NCBI RefSeq assembly: GCF_013415245.1
Contig: NZ_JACBXX010000125.1
Coordinates: 1 to 55,930, forward strand
Origin: Streptococcus danieliae
GTDB lineage: Bacteria > Bacillota > Bacilli > Lactobacillales > Streptococcaceae
Direction: 5' to 3'
DNA length: 55,930 nucleotides
The position numbers and the translations under genes are program-made. Under the pieces are notes generated by a model. It was not told the origin of the DNA. It worked only from the letters and a program-made list of their open reading frames with translations, and did no database searches. Shown here one piece after another: positions 48,906 through 55,930 of the stretch (position 1 is the stretch's first letter; each line of letters opens with the position of its first letter).

Positions 48906-49250
48906 TTAGCTTTCAGTGATCACTTTTGTTTGTACAAACTCCGACGAGTCTTCCGCCAAATTTGCCATTCCGAGAAAGAAGGACTCAAAAAAGAGTTGAA
49001 CCATCTCTCTCTGGTGAGGGGGGATACTTTGTGGAATTTCCACGCGTAGAAAACCACCCTCGGTTTCGTTTAATTCTAGATGTGGTTCGAAGCCTGCAAA
49101 TTTCTCAATTGAATTTACAAAATTAATAGCAAGCGTAGAAACCGACGCACACACGACATCAAAGCCGTACTCGCCACTGGCAGCATGTCCAGTAATTTCT
49201 GCACTCCTCAGCTCGCCATCTTCGGCTTTTTCAAAGACTGCTTGTATCAT
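48906..49250 (-). CDS. prp: Ribosomal-processing cysteine protease Prp
   Basis: 114 residues. The catalytic His ([12 protein letters not shown]) and Cys ([14 protein letters not shown]) are both present. It cleaves the L27 N-terminal extension. Position between rplU and rpmA is the standard order. Confidence 0.95.
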   Translation of the reverse strand: MIQAVFEKAEDGELRSAEITGHAASGEYGFDVVCASVSTLAINFVNSIEKFAGFEPHLELNETEGGFLRVEIPQSIPPHQREMVQLFFESFFLGMANLAEDSSEFVQTKVITES

Positions 49251-49264
49251 GTGTTCACCTCTAA

Positions 49265-49579
49265 TTAAGCGTTGATTGCATTAATGACAACTTTTGTGTA
49301 AGGTTGACGGTGACCTTGTTTACGATGGCTACCTTTTTTAGGTTTGTATTTAAAAGTTACAACTTTCTTTTGTTTTCCTTGTTTTTCAACAGTTCCAACT
49401 ACAGAAGCGCCAGCGATTACAGGAGTTCCAAGGACAGTTTTTTCACCACCTACAAGAACAACTTCGTCAAAAGTAACTTCTTGACCTGCTTCAACATCTA
49501 ACTTCTCAACGTAGATTGCTTGACCGACTTCAACCTTAACTTGTTTTCCGCCAGTTTTGATAATTGCGTATGTGCTCAT
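49265..49579 (-). CDS. rplU: 50S ribosomal protein L21
   Basis: 104 residues from the ATG at 49579 ([20 protein letters not shown]) with ggaggt 6 bp upstream. C-terminal [17 protein letters not shown] is the rRNA-binding signature. Confidence 0.97.
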   Translation of the reverse strand: MSTYAIIKTGGKQVKVEVGQAIYVEKLDVEAGQEVTFDEVVLVGGEKTVLGTPVIAGASVVGTVEKQGKQKKVVTFKYKPKKGSHRKQGHRQPYTKVVINAINA

Positions 49580-49700
49580 TATGCACCTCCTATAAATTTT
49601 TTGGGTTTCCCCTTTTGTGAAGACTCGCCTAGCATCGTGGGGCGAACCACTTAAAACGATGATCGTGCGGTTGCACAGGATGTGCATAGTCAACTCTTAC
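49580..49700 (-). ncRNA. L21 leader (ribosomal protein autoregulation element)
   Basis: About 110 nt of structured 5' leader between the promoter and rplU, with hairpin GCACA-UCC-UGUGC and further pairing around GGUUCGCCCC. The Firmicutes L21 leader is a known element in exactly this place; I cannot run the covariance model. Confidence 0.65.
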
Positions 49701-49729
49701 AGTTTACTCCATTCAAACTAAAAAAGCAA
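49701..49729 (-). promoter_or_regulatory. Promoter of the rplU-prp-rpmA operon
   Basis: On the minus strand TTGCTT (49729-49724), 17-bp spacer, TAAACT (49706-49701). Confidence 0.75.
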
Positions 49730-49757
49730 GAAAGAAGCATAATTTTTTAATATTTTT

Positions 49758-50972
49758 TTACAACAAATCTTCAATCAAGTCATCAACCTGATCTTGCTGG
49801 ACTTGCGGTGTAATTTCTGTCACCTTGATTCCAGCAACAGCTCTTTCGACCAATCCGTCAATATCCAAACGTTGTTCATACTGCTCAACATTTTTGATTT
49901 TGGGATTGGTTTTTGGCCGATCCGGGGCAAAGATTGTACAACAGTCTTCAAAAGGTTGTATCGAGATGTCAAAGGTATCGATAGCCTGGGCAATGTCAAT
50001 GATCTCCAATTTATCCATGGTCACTACTGGACGAATAATCGGTGTAGAGCTGACCGCATTGATAGCCTGCATACTCTCAACCGTCTGACTGGCCACCTGG
50101 CCTAGACTTTCACCATTGACAATGATTTGTCCGCCACGGACCTCACGAATGCGATCGGTAATCCGCAGCATAAACCGACGGGTCAGGGTCATCAAGTAAG
50201 CCTCGGGTGCCTTTTCCTTAATTTCCTCTTGAATTTCAGTAAAAGGAACTTCGATAAACTGGATATTACCGCCAAATTTAGTTAATTTCCGCGTCAAATC
50301 ATGGGCTTTTTGCAAGGCACCAGGGCTGGTGTAAGGAGGACTGGCAAAATGAACAGCTTCAATCTCCACACCACGCTTGAGGGCTAGGTAACCAGCCACA
50401 GGAGAATCAATCCCCCCTGATAGCATCAACATCCCTTTACCAGAGGTGCCAACCGGCAAACCACCTGCAGCTCGAATCCGCTCATGCGTTAGATAGGCTG
50501 CCTCTTCCCGAATTTCTACTTGCAGATTAATATCCGGCCCCTTCATGGCAACCTTGGCATAGGGGAAGTTCCGAAAGACCACATCGCCCAAGGTCACATT
50601 CAACTCCCGAGAATCTTGTTCAAAGCTGTGGTCACTGCGCTTACTTGAAATCTTGAAAGTCATTCCTTCCTTATAAATAGACGTCATGATTTCCAAAACC
50701 GCCGCTTCCAGCGCCGGAATCGACTTATCCACCTTGTAGACCGGTGAGAAATTCTGGATCCCAAAAACCTCTTTTAAATTCTCAGCAACCGCCTCATAGT
50801 CGGTCCCATTCAAATAAACATGCGCCCGATCTCGATCAGCTGTAATTTCGATTCCTGGAAAAGGAGAAAGAACATCCTTGATATTGCGACGTAGTTGTTT
50901 AATAAAACGCATACGGTTTTTACCCTTGGTCGATAATTCCCCGTAACGCACCATAATTTCTGAATATTGCAT
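49758..50972 (-). CDS. thiI: tRNA 4-thiouridine synthase ThiI
   Basis: 404 residues. N-terminal ferredoxin-like and THUMP domains (residues about 1-165), then the PP-loop ATPase [15 protein letters not shown]. There is no rhodanese domain, as in Bacillus ThiI, so sulfur comes directly from the partner cysteine desulfurase, whose gene lies 2 bp upstream. It makes s4U8 in tRNA. Confidence 0.95.
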   Translation of the reverse strand: MQYSEIMVRYGELSTKGKNRMRFIKQLRRNIKDVLSPFPGIEITADRDRAHVYLNGTDYEAVAENLKEVFGIQNFSPVYKVDKSIPALEAAVLEIMTSIYKEGMTFKISSKRSDHSFEQDSRELNVTLGDVVFRNFPYAKVAMKGPDINLQVEIREEAAYLTHERIRAAGGLPVGTSGKGMLMLSGGIDSPVAGYLALKRGVEIEAVHFASPPYTSPGALQKAHDLTRKLTKFGGNIQFIEVPFTEIQEEIKEKAPEAYLMTLTRRFMLRITDRIREVRGGQIIVNGESLGQVASQTVESMQAINAVSSTPIIRPVVTMDKLEIIDIAQAIDTFDISIQPFEDCCTIFAPDRPKTNPKIKNVEQYEQRLDIDGLVERAVAGIKVTEITPQVQQDQVDDLIEDLL

Positions 50973-50974
50973 CC

Positions 50975-52117
50975 TTAACGTACTTTCCTTGTCTGTTGGT
51001 AAATCAATTTAAAGGTGGTTAAAAACTGTTCCACCTGCGCCATCGTATTTTCCCGCGAGAAACTTAAGCGAACCGCAGAACTAGCCCTGTTCCCAGGAAT
51101 TCCCATTGCAATCAGGGTTCCAGCCGGCTTCCCTGCCTTGGCCGAGCAGGCACTGGTTGTAGAAACAAAAATATCGTAGGCTTCTAAGGCATGTAACAGA
51201 ACCTCGCCACGAACTCCCTTGATGCCGAAGGTTAGAATATTGGCACTGTGACCATCCAAGTCCGAAAAAAGCTCCACATCTTCATACTTGGCTAATTCTT
51301 GCAGCAGGCTAGACTTAATCGCTGCCAAACGCTCTTGAACAAACTCTCGCTCTTCCATGCTCAAACGCAAGGCCTTGGCCATAGCACCGATACCGGCAAG
51401 ATTCTCAGTAGTCGACCGGCGCTCTCCCTCTTGCCCACCACCTGTCAGCAAGGGAGACAGCCGTTTTCCTTTTTTAAGATAAGCAAATCCGACACCCCGT
51501 AGCCCATGAAATTTGTGAGCCGAAAAACTGGCGAAATCAACGCGCTCCGGCAAGAACAAAGAGACATCTAGCTTACCAAGGGCTTGCACGGCATCGACAT
51601 GGAGGGAAACCTTGGGCCAAGCCTCCAAAATCCGAGCCATCTCTGGAATTGGTTGAATACGTCCAATCTCATTATTCACAGCCATCACTGAAACCAAAAT
51701 GGTATCCGGACGAATCTGCGCCGCAAAGCGCTCTAAATCGACCTGCCCCGTCTTATCAACCGGAATTTGCTCGACCTCAAACCCCTGTCCTACCAGCCAT
51801 TGAGCGGATTCTGCCACCGCTGGATGCTCCACAACTGAGATCAAGATATGCCGTCCGAAATCCTGCTTTTCAAAGGCAACACCCTTGATAATCCAGTTAT
51901 CAGCCTCAGTCCCGCCAGAGGTAAACACAATCTCTTGCGAATCCTTACCAAGCAAATCTGCAACCTGTTTGCGTGAAGCCTCCAAAAACCGATGAGCCTG
52001 ATTACCTAGACGGTGCAAACTGGAAGGATTTCCCCAGATTTTCGAAGCAATTTCCGTATAAGTGGCCAAAACCTCCGGATAGGGTCTGGTAGTGGCCGCA
52101 TTATCAAAATAAATCAT
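50975..52117 (-). CDS. Cysteine desulfurase (NifS/IscS family)
   Basis: 380 residues. PLP-binding Lys in [14 protein letters not shown], His in ISVVEHPAV, and the active-site Cys in [14 protein letters not shown]. It frees sulfur from cysteine for ThiI, its operon partner (NifZ-type pair in Bacillus). Confidence 0.94.
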   Translation of the reverse strand: MIYFDNAATTRPYPEVLATYTEIASKIWGNPSSLHRLGNQAHRFLEASRKQVADLLGKDSQEIVFTSGGTEADNWIIKGVAFEKQDFGRHILISVVEHPAVAESAQWLVGQGFEVEQIPVDKTGQVDLERFAAQIRPDTILVSVMAVNNEIGRIQPIPEMARILEAWPKVSLHVDAVQALGKLDVSLFLPERVDFASFSAHKFHGLRGVGFAYLKKGKRLSPLLTGGGQEGERRSTTENLAGIGAMAKALRLSMEEREFVQERLAAIKSSLLQELAKYEDVELFSDLDGHSANILTFGIKGVRGEVLLHALEAYDIFVSTTSACSAKAGKPAGTLIAMGIPGNRASSAVRLSFSRENTMAQVEQFLTTFKLIYQQTRKVR

Positions 52118-52265
52118 TTACGACTCCTTGTATTCAATGTCTCCTATTTTATCATGAACCATTAAAAATAAGAACAGATAAGCCACAAATCCCAGACAAC
52201 AAGGCTTCCTATTCTCTCCAAAAAGCGCTAACAATTTCGGCATTATCCCTTTTTGCCCTGGGAAA

Positions 52266-52300
52266 ATCAAAAACCGCCCAACTTCAGGGCGATTTTTGAT
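52266..52300 (-). terminator. Terminator of the large noncoding RNA
   Basis: On the minus strand AUCAAAAAUCGCCC and GGGCGGUUUUUGAU form a 14-bp stem with one G-U pair and a 7-nt loop, with U-runs at the end. Confidence 0.88.
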
Positions 52301-52871
52301 TCATGAACTTCAATCAATTTTTCAAGTGAGCCTTCACTCTGCTTCACCCGTACGCAACTCATTAATCGATAGTCAACTAAAGTCTGAGCCAGGAGGAGCG
52401 ACCTCAAGACTTCTTTAGCATTACAAGGACTAGGTAGGACTGGTTACCTCCAACTTTCACCTGACATTCAGAATTTCAAAGAGATGTGTTCCTTTCTTTC
52501 TGCACATTTAGGCTACTTGTACACAACTTTAGCGTAAGCAACGAGCTTTTCACTCGTCAAAGTGCATCATAGCTTGGTTTTGCATTCCCGTTTCACCGCT
52601 TGTTGCAAAGCAAGGGATTCACGGGTTATTCCCCACTGGGGCGTCTATTATCACTACCGCCGTCTGTTGTTGATCTAGTTACGCATGGACTCCACGCTGT
52701 ACGCACTCTTGCTACTCTCTCACATCGCAACATCCAATTGTCACCAATCAGATAATTTCTTATCCTGACGCAGTATCCCACATCCAGCGAAACGAGATTT
52801 ACGCATACAACCTTGGCAAGGTGTCAACCAATCTTCACCAAGTTACTTGAAAAATTGATTGAAATCCACGT
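52266..52871 (-). ncRNA. Candidate large structured noncoding RNA, about 600 nt
   Basis: Minus-strand unit with its own promoter (52878-52905) and terminator (52266-52300). The 5' end (52863-52845) pairs perfectly over 19 bp with the 3' end (52327-52309), extendable to 23 bp with wobble pairs; this closes the whole molecule. Many local hairpins are visible, for example GAUAA-GAAA-UUAUC with a GNRA tetraloop, CCCGU...ACGGG, AGGUA...UACCU, GAGG...CCUC, AGUGA-AGGC-UCACU. No protein frame of note exists on this strand. Size, closing stem and ornate folding resemble ROOL, GOLLD or OLE RNAs, but I cannot confirm the class. It is not tmRNA or RNase P RNA by their conserved motifs. Confidence 0.7.
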
Positions 52872-52877
52872 AACATT

Positions 52878-52905
52878 ATTTTACCACTCTAGAAATCAAA
52901 GTCAA
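52878..52905 (-). promoter_or_regulatory. Promoter of the large noncoding RNA
   Basis: On the minus strand TTGACT (52905-52900), 16-bp spacer, TAAAAT (52883-52878); the predicted start near 52871 is just before the closing stem. Confidence 0.7.
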
Positions 52906-53039
52906 ATAAAAACTGTGCACCGGTACAAGCTGCTCGATCTCTATAGTTCTCGAACGGAAGGAAAACGCAGGTCCAGTTCAACCTTGAATTTTCTCCTCCC
53001 CCTAGCTATAATAAGAAGAGAAAGGAGACATGTAAACGT

Positions 53040-53465
53040 ATGACAGAATTATCAAGACGCAACAAACAAAAACCCAAGAAACCCGTAATTGACAAGGAAA
53101 AAACCAAACAAAAACTCAACAGCGGCCTCAACGCCTTCCAGCGCACACTAGCGATTCTCGGAGGAATTCTCGGTCTCATTACAGCCTCCATCACGATCTA
53201 TACCTTTATGAACCGAAACAATCCCACCAATGAAGGCAACTCTAACCCTGTTCAAACTATTATCCGGCAATTCCAAGGTAACCCCGAAACCCCGAGCTCT
53301 AGCAGCCAGGAAAAAACAGAAACCCTGGAATCCTCTACCCCTTCAAATGAAATTCCCACTACCAGTGAAAGTTCCAGCCAAATCCTAGAACCAGAAACGA
53401 CAACACCTAGCACATCCCTTGAGACCCCAACCATCCCAAGCGAACAACCTGCTACAACTGAATAG
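53040..53465 (+). CDS. Small membrane protein with Ser/Thr/Pro-rich tail (DUF6556-like)
   Basis: 141 residues. A basic N-terminus (about 40 residues), one membrane segment (LAILGGILGLITASITIYTF) and a long extracellular Ser/Thr/Pro/Glu-rich tail without a sorting signal. It has the ribosome binding site aaaggag. Similar proteins occur in many streptococci; the role is unknown. Confidence 0.75.
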   Translation: MTELSRRNKQKPKKPVIDKEKTKQKLNSGLNAFQRTLAILGGILGLITASITIYTFMNRNNPTNEGNSNPVQTIIRQFQGNPETPSSSSQEKTETLESSTPSNEIPTTSESSSQILEPETTTPSTSLETPTIPSEQPATTE

Positions 53466-54342
53466 GAAGAGAAGATTGGAAAGCGAATTTCCAGTCTTTT
53501 CTAAAAGCAAAATGCCTAAATCTCCTCCTCATTCAGAAAAATGGTAATATAAGAATAGAAACTCTAAGATGAAAAAGACTCTTATCGCCATAAAATCGGA
53601 AATTCTGAACACGATACCTATTCGCAGCAGTTTATCGACTTTATTATTACGGAGATAGAAAAAGACCCTCAAAACTTTGTTGAGAGTCTTAGGAAATCTA
53701 AATAAAAAGATAACCCCAGGCACATAGGAATGCTTAGCCAATGGCCTCCCCCCCTCTGGGACCCAGCGTTTATCCTTCACGAGTTACCATTGTTAAATAA
53801 ATTATGACACATCAAAAATGTGTTGTAATTTATTTAGCAAAACATCCCACTCCTGCAAGGTTGATTAGGTCATGTTCGCTATCAAAGGAATCAAGAATTG
53901 ACTCACTGGGCTCCTAAATGGAAGAACCTGGAATATTCTTCATATAGCACACAATATTTGGTCTAACAATATACAATGCTGTTAGACCAAATCAACTACT
54001 GCGTCAAAGGTATTTTGCTAATCAAAATACAAGAGTTAAGACTGTTGTCTCACTCCCTAACCACCTAGACTTGCTAAAAATTTTAGCTTGACTACTAATC
54101 TTGAGTAGGCGATTAATTTTATTTGCTAATGGGCTTGGAACTATTAGCAAAGTGATTTAAGAAGACTAAAGTCAGCTCCGTTTTAGCATAGACTACAATT
54201 TCAAGGAAATCTAATATTACATGAACTATTTTCCAAAGGGACAAAAAACATCTTTGTTATTCGAAACTTCCACCAAGATTTTTTGAATTTAAAGCTAGAG
54301 ACTTCAACACACTATTCCATAAAAGATTTTAGAAAGATAATT
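53466..54342. other. Decayed intergenic stretch with hairpins and a gene remnant
   Basis: Nearly 900 bp before mnmE without an intact gene. It holds a 40-odd codon remnant (see pseudogene), a terminator-like hairpin (about 53665-53695), a 43-bp A/T-rich stem-loop (53794-53836, 11-bp and 6-bp paired blocks) and a perfect 13-bp hairpin ATTTGGTCTAACA near 53958-53995. Confidence 0.6.
53570..53704 (+). pseudogene. Remnant of a decayed gene
   Basis: One frame reads KIGNSEHDTYSQQFIDFIIT then EIEKDPQNFVESLRKSK and a stop at 53704; upstream it meets a stop codon and there is no start. The peptide has clear protein character but I do not recognise the family. Confidence 0.4.
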
Positions 54343-55716
54343 ATGATTACCAAAGAATTCGATACCATTACTGCTATTTCAACTCCCTTAGGGGAAGGGG
54401 CTATCGGAATTGTCCGACTTTCAGGGTCCGATAGTTTAACCATTTTGAAAAAAGTATTTAAGGGGAAAAATCTGGACCAGGTAGAAAGCCACACTCTTAA
54501 TTACGGCCATATCATCGATCCCGATAAGGATGAGATTTTGGACGAGGTTATGGTGGGCATTATGCTGGCTCCTAAGACCTTTACCCGTGAGAATGTGGTT
54601 GAAATTAACACACATGGAGGGGTGGCTGTCACCAACGAGATTCTCCAGCTCCTCATCCGGCAGGGGGCACGTTTGGCTGAACCGGGTGAATTCACCAAAC
54701 GCGCTTTTTTAAATGGCAGGGTCGACCTGACACAAGCCGAAGCGATTATGGATTTAATCCGTGCCAAAACCGATAAGGCCATGAATATCGCGGTTAAACA
54801 ATTGGATGGCTCCCTCTCGCAATTGATCAATGACACGCGCCAGGAAATTCTCAATACGCTAGCCCAGGTTGAGGTGAACATTGATTATCCTGAATACGAT
54901 GATGTCGAGGAAATGACAACCCAGCTCTTGCGGGAAAAAACAGCTGACTTTGAACAGTTGTTATCTTCACTGCTTCAGACGGCACGCCGGGGTAAAATTC
55001 TACGAGAAGGAATTACCACTGCCATTATCGGTCGGCCCAACGTTGGGAAATCCAGTCTGCTTAACAGTCTTCTAAGAGAAGATAAGGCCATCGTTACGGA
55101 CATTGCCGGGACCACTCGGGATGTCATCGAGGAATATGTCAACATCCAGGGGATTCCACTCAAACTGATTGACACAGCTGGGATTCGCGAAACAGAAGAT
55201 ATCGTGGAACAGATTGGTGTGGAACGATCCCGCAAGGCCTTGCAAGAGGCTGACCTGGTTCTCCTCGTTTTAAACTCTAGCCAGACCTTGATGGATCAAG
55301 ATCGGCAACTCTTGGAGTTGACCCAGGATATGAATCGAATTGTCCTTCTCAATAAAACCGACTTGGAAAGCCAGATTGAAAAAGATCAGTTGCCTGCTGA
55401 TGCCATCCCTATCTCGGTTTTAAAACAAGACAATCTTGAAGCCATTGAAGAACGGATCAACCAGCTCTTCTTTGAAAATGCTGGTTTGGTGGAACAGGAT
55501 GCCACCTACCTGTCTAATTCACGGCACATCAGTCTAATTGAAAAAGCCCTAGCGAGCCTGCAGGCAGTCAACGAAGGCCTAGCTCTCGGAATGCCGGTTG
55601 ACCTGCTCCAGGTTGATCTCACCCGCACCTGGGAAATTCTAGGAGAGATTACCGGAGACGCTGCTCCTGATGAACTGATTACCCAACTCTTCTCCCAGTT
55701 CTGTTTAGGAAAATAA
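54343..55716 (+). CDS. mnmE: tRNA modification GTPase MnmE (TrmE)
   Basis: 457 residues from the ATG at 54343. The N-terminal folate-binding domain ([20 protein letters not shown]), central helical domain and inserted G domain with [34 protein letters not shown] and LLNKTDLE are all present, and the protein ends with FCLGK (the conserved C-x-G-K end). With MnmG it makes the cmnm5U wobble modification. The upstream in-frame codon at 54283 lacks a ribosome binding site. Confidence 0.96.
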   Translation: MITKEFDTITAISTPLGEGAIGIVRLSGSDSLTILKKVFKGKNLDQVESHTLNYGHIIDPDKDEILDEVMVGIMLAPKTFTRENVVEINTHGGVAVTNEILQLLIRQGARLAEPGEFTKRAFLNGRVDLTQAEAIMDLIRAKTDKAMNIAVKQLDGSLSQLINDTRQEILNTLAQVEVNIDYPEYDDVEEMTTQLLREKTADFEQLLSSLLQTARRGKILREGITTAIIGRPNVGKSSLLNSLLREDKAIVTDIAGTTRDVIEEYVNIQGIPLKLIDTAGIRETEDIVEQIGVERSRKALQEADLVLLVLNSSQTLMDQDRQLLELTQDMNRIVLLNKTDLESQIEKDQLPADAIPISVLKQDNLEAIEERINQLFFENAGLVEQDATYLSNSRHISLIEKALASLQAVNEGLALGMPVDLLQVDLTRTWEILGEITGDAAPDELITQLFSQFCLGK

Positions 55717-55738
55717 GTCATCTTTTCTTTTATAAAAT

Positions 55739-55930
55739 GGTTCTATAATAAGTTGTGTGGAAAGCTTTCTCTCCATGCAACTTTTTTTGTAATTCAGAGT
55801 GCAAAAAAAAGCAATTCCTAGTAAACTGATAAGTGGAAAAAACATCAGAATAGGAATTGCTTTATATGGACTATAATACTCAAAAATTACTCGGAATTCA
55901 AGACCTAGACATTACTTTTAAAGAAGAATG
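55739..55930 (+). mobile_element. ISL3-family insertion sequence, left end (second copy)
   Basis: Starts GGTTCTATAATAAG about 20 bp behind mnmE and matches the left end of the copy at 2065 nearly base for base, including the inverted repeat before the transposase start. It runs out of the window. Confidence 0.85.
55866..55930 (+). CDS. ISL3-family transposase, N-terminal fragment at window edge
   Basis: The first 21 codons are open: MDYNTQKLLGIQDLDITFKE, the conserved start of streptococcal ISL3 transposases. The rest lies outside the window. Confidence 0.85.
   Translation, partial: MDYNTQKLLGIQDLDITFKEE

Noticed and set aside
52266..52871. tmRNA or RNase P RNA as explanation of the structured RNA
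   Set aside because: No tag reading frame or tRNA-like ends, and the conserved RNase P core motifs are not seen.
52813..53043. 76-residue plus-strand frame over the start of the large RNA
   Set aside because: No ribosome binding site, ends inside the next gene's start, and no protein-like composition.
53529..53780. 83-residue minus-strand frame in the mnmE upstream gap
   Set aside because: Runs through a terminator-like hairpin and is opposite to the more protein-like remnant on the plus strand; no start signal.
1..55930. CRISPR arrays, tRNA or rRNA genes
   Set aside because: I saw no regularly spaced repeat arrays, and no tRNA cloverleaf or rRNA sequence. The only regular repeats are the phage arm sites, operators and origin units.

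Overview
The window is a piece of a Streptococcus chromosome with one complete-looking temperate siphophage inserted in it. The genus call rests on low-GC Gram-positive gene content: a cpsY/mtaR-type LysR gene followed by lspA and rluD, rplU-prp-rpmA with the Firmicutes N-terminal extension on L27, a thiI plus cysteine desulfurase pair, and mnmE. I cannot assign a species from the sequence alone.

Left host part (1-11766): the 3' part of an IS256-family element; a MarR regulator and an NADPH-dependent FMN reductase that share an operator-like palindrome; a decayed ISL3-family element (2065-3143) that carries an unexpected compact RNA-like fold; an operon of cutC, an in-frame MmcQ/YjbR-YaaA fusion and a nitroreductase; an Excalibur-domain membrane protein; an AGCS sodium/amino-acid symporter; rluD, lspA and cpsY; and a divergent MazG-like gene.

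Prophage (11767-48628): bounded by a 34-bp direct repeat that is the last part of rpmA, so the phage sits in the 3' end of the L27 gene and rebuilds its coding sequence. From right to left: tyrosine integrase, a TM2-domain accessory protein, an ImmA-like protease and CI-like repressor (plus strand); a switch region with two strong face-to-face promoters, each with an operator-like dyad in its spacer; Cro-like gene; replication module (xis-like, RHH, SMC-like ATPase, RecA-like ATPase, DUF669, SF2 helicase, primase/helicase); a repeat-rich origin candidate; RusA; a cluster of very small genes; a DUF1492 late regulator; then terminases, portal, head, connector, tail (with a -1 frameshift in the tail chaperone), tape measure, Dit, tail endopeptidase, fibre, holin region and a two-enzyme endolysin.

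Right host part (48595-55930): rpmA, prp, rplU with an L21 leader, thiI and cysteine desulfurase (all minus strand); then a gene-free stretch holding what I consider the most interesting object here: a roughly 600-nt candidate large structured noncoding RNA on the minus strand (52266-52871) with its own promoter, a 19-bp perfect stem joining its 5' and 3' ends, many internal hairpins, no credible reading frame, and an intrinsic terminator. After it come a small membrane protein, a decayed intergenic stretch, mnmE, and the start of a second, apparently intact ISL3-family element cut by the window edge.
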